Shown: piece after piece, positions 61,231 through 64,000 of the stretch | Layout: each line of letters begins with the position of its first letter | Numbering within the stretch: the stretch's first letter is position 1 | NCBI GenBank assembly: GCA_029266525.1 | Contig: JAQSWQ010000002.1 | Span: 92,682-156,681 of the forward strand | Source of the DNA: Microvirga sp. | Lineage (GTDB): Bacteria; Pseudomonadota; Alphaproteobacteria; Rhizobiales; Beijerinckiaceae | DNA length: 64,000 nucleotides | Reading direction: 5' to 3' | Notes under the pieces: model-generated | What the model was told of the DNA's origin: nothing | Database searches by the model: none | The model's input: the letters and a program-made list of their open reading frames with translations, nothing else | Program-made: the position numbers and the translations under genes

Positions 61231-63548
61231 GTTCCTCCCCTCACCGCCGAGTTCCACCGATAGCTTGGAGCCGCATACGGAACAGTTCCACCCCCCGCAG
61301 GGGGACACGCAGGCGGCCCTTAATTTCCTTATTCGTTACCGAGCTTCCGATCCCATCGTGCTGACGGCGATTACGCCTAACGGCGGACCGGTTGAATCCG
61401 AAACCTTTCGACCTGAGTCGGACCAAGAGGGACTGCAAGCCTGGATTGACTCCCGCCAGGGCCGGATGAACCTCTATTTCACCGTTAACCCGACGCTGAA
61501 GCCGCTGTCTGGGCGCGTCAAGGCCAAGAAAGAACACATTCGCGGGATGACCACGCTCCACGTGGACCTAGACCCGCGTGTGGGACAACATCGACCGCAG
61601 TATGCGGTTGCCCGGAACGCTCAACGTTCCGGACAAGAAGAAGCTCGCGAAAGGGCGCAAGCTCGCGCTCGCGCGCTGCGTTGAGTGGCATGACGATCGT
61701 GTCTATCCGCTCTCGGCATTCCCGGCTGCAACGAGGAAGACGACGCCACAGCAACCTTCGAGCTCAACTTCCAGCGCTGGCTTCGGCTGCGCGGTCGGGG
61801 CTGGTGAGGAGCTTCTAAAGCTACTCCCGAAGACCGTATCCGAATCGGTGAAAGAAACCATTCGCCACGGCTTCCCGCCTGAACAACCGAACAAGTTTCC
61901 GTCAAGGTCTGAGGCCGTCATGTCGGTTGCTTGTGCACTCCACAGCGCCCGCTGCGACCGCGACTTGCTCATCAGAATCCTTTTAGATCCCAGTTTTGGT
62001 ATTAGCGCGCACGTCCTGGAGCAGCCCAAACCCGGGCCCTACGCCGCCCGTCAAGCTGATCGTGCCGCGGCATTCGTCGAAGGGCGCCCATTCAGGGCTT
62101 TGACGGATATGGGCAACGCGTATCTTTTGGTTGATCTACACGGCCCGGACATCTTACACTGTTATCCACACAAAAGCTGGTACGTTTGGGATGGCTGCCG
62201 CTGGGTTCGGGACGACGGCCACCGTATCGAAAAGATGGTCAAGGACGCGCCCGTCCACCTACGTGAAGAGGCTGGGCGAGTAGGTGATGAGAAGCTGGCC
62301 GACAGAATCAAGGCTTGGGCGCAGCGTAGCGAGGGTAGCGAACGCCTTCGCGCCATCGCTCGTGTAGCCCAAAGTGAAGTACCGGTCGAAGCCTCAGCGC
62401 TCGACGCGGATTCGATGTTACTGAACGTTGCGAACGGGACGCTCGACCTCCGCACTGGATCGCTTCGGGCGTTTAACCGAGACGATCTCATAACGAAGCA
62501 GGGCAAGGTCGATTTCGACCCTGAAGCAAAATGCCCGATGTTTATGGCCTTCATAGCCCGCATCATGGGCTACCCGACGGCAGCCGAGGAAATCACGCTC
62601 GATGCGACCGAGCTGCGGCGGCGCAAGCGTGCCGCGATACGCTTGATCAGCTTTCTGCAACGGGCCTTGGGGTACTCGTTGACAGGGCGAACGGACGAGC
62701 AGGTATTCTTCATTGCTCACGGAACAGGTCAGAACGGAAAGTCTACGCTACTCGAAATCGTGCGTGCGGCGTTTGGCGACTACGCCCGAAGCACTGATAC
62801 TCAAACGTTCGCGGCGAACGATCGCCGCGACGCGAGCGGGCCCACGGAAAACATCGCTCGCCTTCAGGGCGCCCGCCTCGTTACGGCGGTCGAGAACAGT
62901 GAGGATCAGAGGCTGGACGAAAAGCTCATCAAGCAAATAACCGGCGGTGATAAGATCACGGCGCGACACCTGTACCAGGCGAGCTTCGAATTCGTGCCCA
63001 CGTTCAAGGTTTGGATTGCTGCGAACAGTCTACCTGACATCCGCGGCCAGGACCCGGCCATATGGCGTCGACCGAAGGCCATCCCCTTCGAAGTGACGAT
63101 ACCGAAAGAGGAGCGCGACACGACGCTCAAGGACCGAATCATCGCGGATGAATTATCCGGCGTGCTCGCATGGATGGTGCGGGGTTGTCTGAAGTGGCAA
63201 CGGAGGGGTCTAAAGCCGCCTGCCGAAGTGGAGGCTTACACGGACCAATACCGGGGAGACATGGACATCATCGGCGACTTCGTGAAAACGGTTTGCAAGG
63301 TTGAGCAAGGAACTTGCTGTCCGGCGAAGGACCTTTGGGATCGATATGAGCAGTGGTGCCACGACAACGGCGAGCAACCGTTGAAGCAGCGCACGTTCGG
63401 GCGTCGCCTGCGAGAACGCGGAATTCGCTCAGAGCCCGTCTGGAGTAGCATTGAGAAGAAGGTGGTCCGGTACTACTCCGGAATCAGCATCGCCGACGAA
63501 AGTGGCCCTCCTCCGGCCGCTTGCAGTGCCCCTGAGATCCCGTTCTGA
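61217..63548 (+). pseudogene. P4/D5-type primase-helicase with internal deletion and frameshift
   Basis: The N-terminus (MADHEFLPSPPSSTDSLEPH to GMTTLHVDLDPR) ends near 61577. The sequence continues in another frame from WDNIDRSMRLPGTLNVPDKK. Related proteins have a longer primase section between these points, so part of the primase domain seems lost. The remaining 656-codon frame holds a D5_N-like region and an SF3 helicase: HGTGQNGKSTLLEIVRAAFG (Walker A), GARLVTAVENSEDQRLDEKL (Walker B), then KVWIAANSLPDIRGQDPAIW. The helicase half could still be made from the GTG at 61578. Confidence 0.75.
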
Positions 63549-63652
63549 CCTTACGCATTACCGAACGACGGCGATATTCCCAAAGCCCCACCGACTACTA
63601 CGATTTTCCCCACCTTTTTCCTAGGTACACAAAGTTCGGTAATGCGTAAGGT
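63548..63652. repeat. Perfect 19-bp inverted repeat behind the primase
   Basis: ACCTTACGCATTACCGAAC (63548-63566) is exactly inverted at 63634-63652 with 67 bases between. The spacer contains an A+T-richer segment GATTTTCCCCACCTTTTTCC. The first arm overlaps the primase stop. It may be a replication-origin or regulatory element of the island, or a strong terminator-like structure. Confidence 0.7.
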
Positions 63653-63967
63653 TTGGCGATGATGCGCTTGCCCACCTTCGAGTCCCGCCGCTGAGCAGTT
63701 CGCCCGCGCGCCGTGGCGACGGCCCGTCGGACTCGTCGGCCCAAAGCCCAACAAAACGATGACAAGCGGCTTTGTGCGGCGCTCGTCTTCAAATGGCCCG
63801 GAGCTGCTACGGCCCTATCTGCCCCCGAATTGGGCGTCCTATGTTACCGTGCCGTCGTCACCAGCATGGCCGGTGTCTCGGTCGCCGTCACCACCGCGGT
63901 GGTGACCGTGATTGGCCCCGCTACGGCCGAGTGTTCTAGGCCTCGGCCTGAGTGTTCATCACGGGGA
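63653..63967. other. Island sequence without a supported gene
   Basis: An open frame of 90 codons at 63713-63985 has an unconvincing composition (MATARRTRRPKAQQ, then VTTAVVTVIGPATAEC). TGTTC with a preceding GAG is repeated 20 bases apart near 63930. I see no promoter or RNA gene that can be defended. Confidence 0.4.
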
Positions 63968-63968
63968 T

Positions 63969-64000
63969 GTGAGCGTCTACGGTGACGCCGAGGGTTTCAG
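63969..64000 (+). CDS. Possible 5' end of the next island gene
   Basis: GTG at 63969 follows ACGGGGAT and opens a frame reading MSVYGDAEGF up to the window edge. The opening resembles small phage head-tail or island proteins that begin with YGD-x-x-GF, but ten residues are too few for a firm call. Confidence 0.25.
   Translation, partial: MSVYGDAEGF

Larger units (their letters stand above)
58826..64000. mobile_element. Left part of an integrative element in tRNA-Gly, running past the window edge
   Basis: The region begins at the attL fragment, then carries a tyrosine integrase remnant, an unknown gene, an AlpA-like regulator and a P4-type primase/helicase. Codon choice is less G+C-biased than in the chromosomal part. 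No capsid or conjugation gene is visible in the 5 kb available. It resembles a satellite or genomic island. The right end lies beyond 64000. Confidence 0.8.

Noticed and set aside
62162..62170. Perfect DnaA box TTATCCACA
   Set aside because: It lies alone within the primase coding sequence (CYPH codons) with no cluster of boxes, so chance or coding need explains it.
63713..63985. 90-codon frame at the right end
   Set aside because: No domain, no clear ribosome-binding site, and a poor amino-acid pattern (VTTAVVTVIGPATAECSRPR).

Overview
The window is G+C-rich chromosomal DNA from an alphaproteobacterium, most likely of the order Hyphomicrobiales (Rhizobiales). The signs are the mnmG-rsmG-parA-parB-holA order with parS sites, a MarR/OmpR/histidine-kinase cluster divergent from ilvE, a tandem glnK-amtB pair of operons, an HWE histidine kinase, DUF6894 and DUF3072 proteins, CtrA-like boxes, and intergenic palindromes of the type common in this order. 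Three parS palindromes beside parAB suggest the replication origin is not far away.

Layout. 1-7258: housekeeping genes (rlmJ fragment, GST, a tightly overlapped lgt-midA-pgeF operon, ubiK, ybjN-proC, TetR regulator, csaA). 7323-11476: five genes that read as a nickel/cobalt handling module (MFS exporter with a His-rich tail, secreted His-rich protein, HupE/UreJ permease, membrane-anchored protein, NicO/RcnA-type transporter). 11503-16004: an HTH protein that may be translated from a leaderless mRNA, then a histidine kinase, response regulator and MarR regulator facing ilvE. 16026-20325: small stress/envelope proteins, a PRC-barrel protein and a sensorless HWE kinase. 20351-22460: a small-RNA-like unit followed by an orphan gene-transfer-agent-type TerS/TerL pair. 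22554-28962: DUF3072, then mnmG, rsmG, parA, parB, holA and lptE with three parS sites. 28949-58577: leuS (damaged), yggS, L,D-transpeptidase, a CenR-like regulator, xth, lolA, ftsK, glnK/amtB twice, tesB, ABC transporters (one ATPase frameshifted), MFS, HicAB-like pair, a UbiH-type monooxygenase, ppa, GNAT, a phosphatase with a CtrA-like box in its first codons, MsbA-like exporter, a degenerate CYTH protein, a thioesterase and a receiver-only regulator. 58826-64000: the left end of an integrated element that begins in the 3' half of a tRNA-Gly(GCC) and carries a broken integrase, an AlpA-like regulator and a P4-type primase/helicase with an internal deletion.

Four genes carry frame-disrupting lesions: leuS (about 65 bp lost, including the HIGH motif), an ABC ATPase (+1 base), the integrase (two sites) and the primase (internal deletion). 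Losses in the island fit decay. A broken leuS is hard to reconcile with viability unless there is a second copy or a sequence error. The most rewarding points for follow-up are the orphan packaging genes with their adjacent small-RNA unit, the leuS lesion, the island boundary with a perfect 19-bp inverted repeat behind the primase, regulatory DNA embedded in coding sequence (parS in rsmG, CtrA-like box in the phosphatase gene), and the three-repeat hairpin array in front of ilvE.
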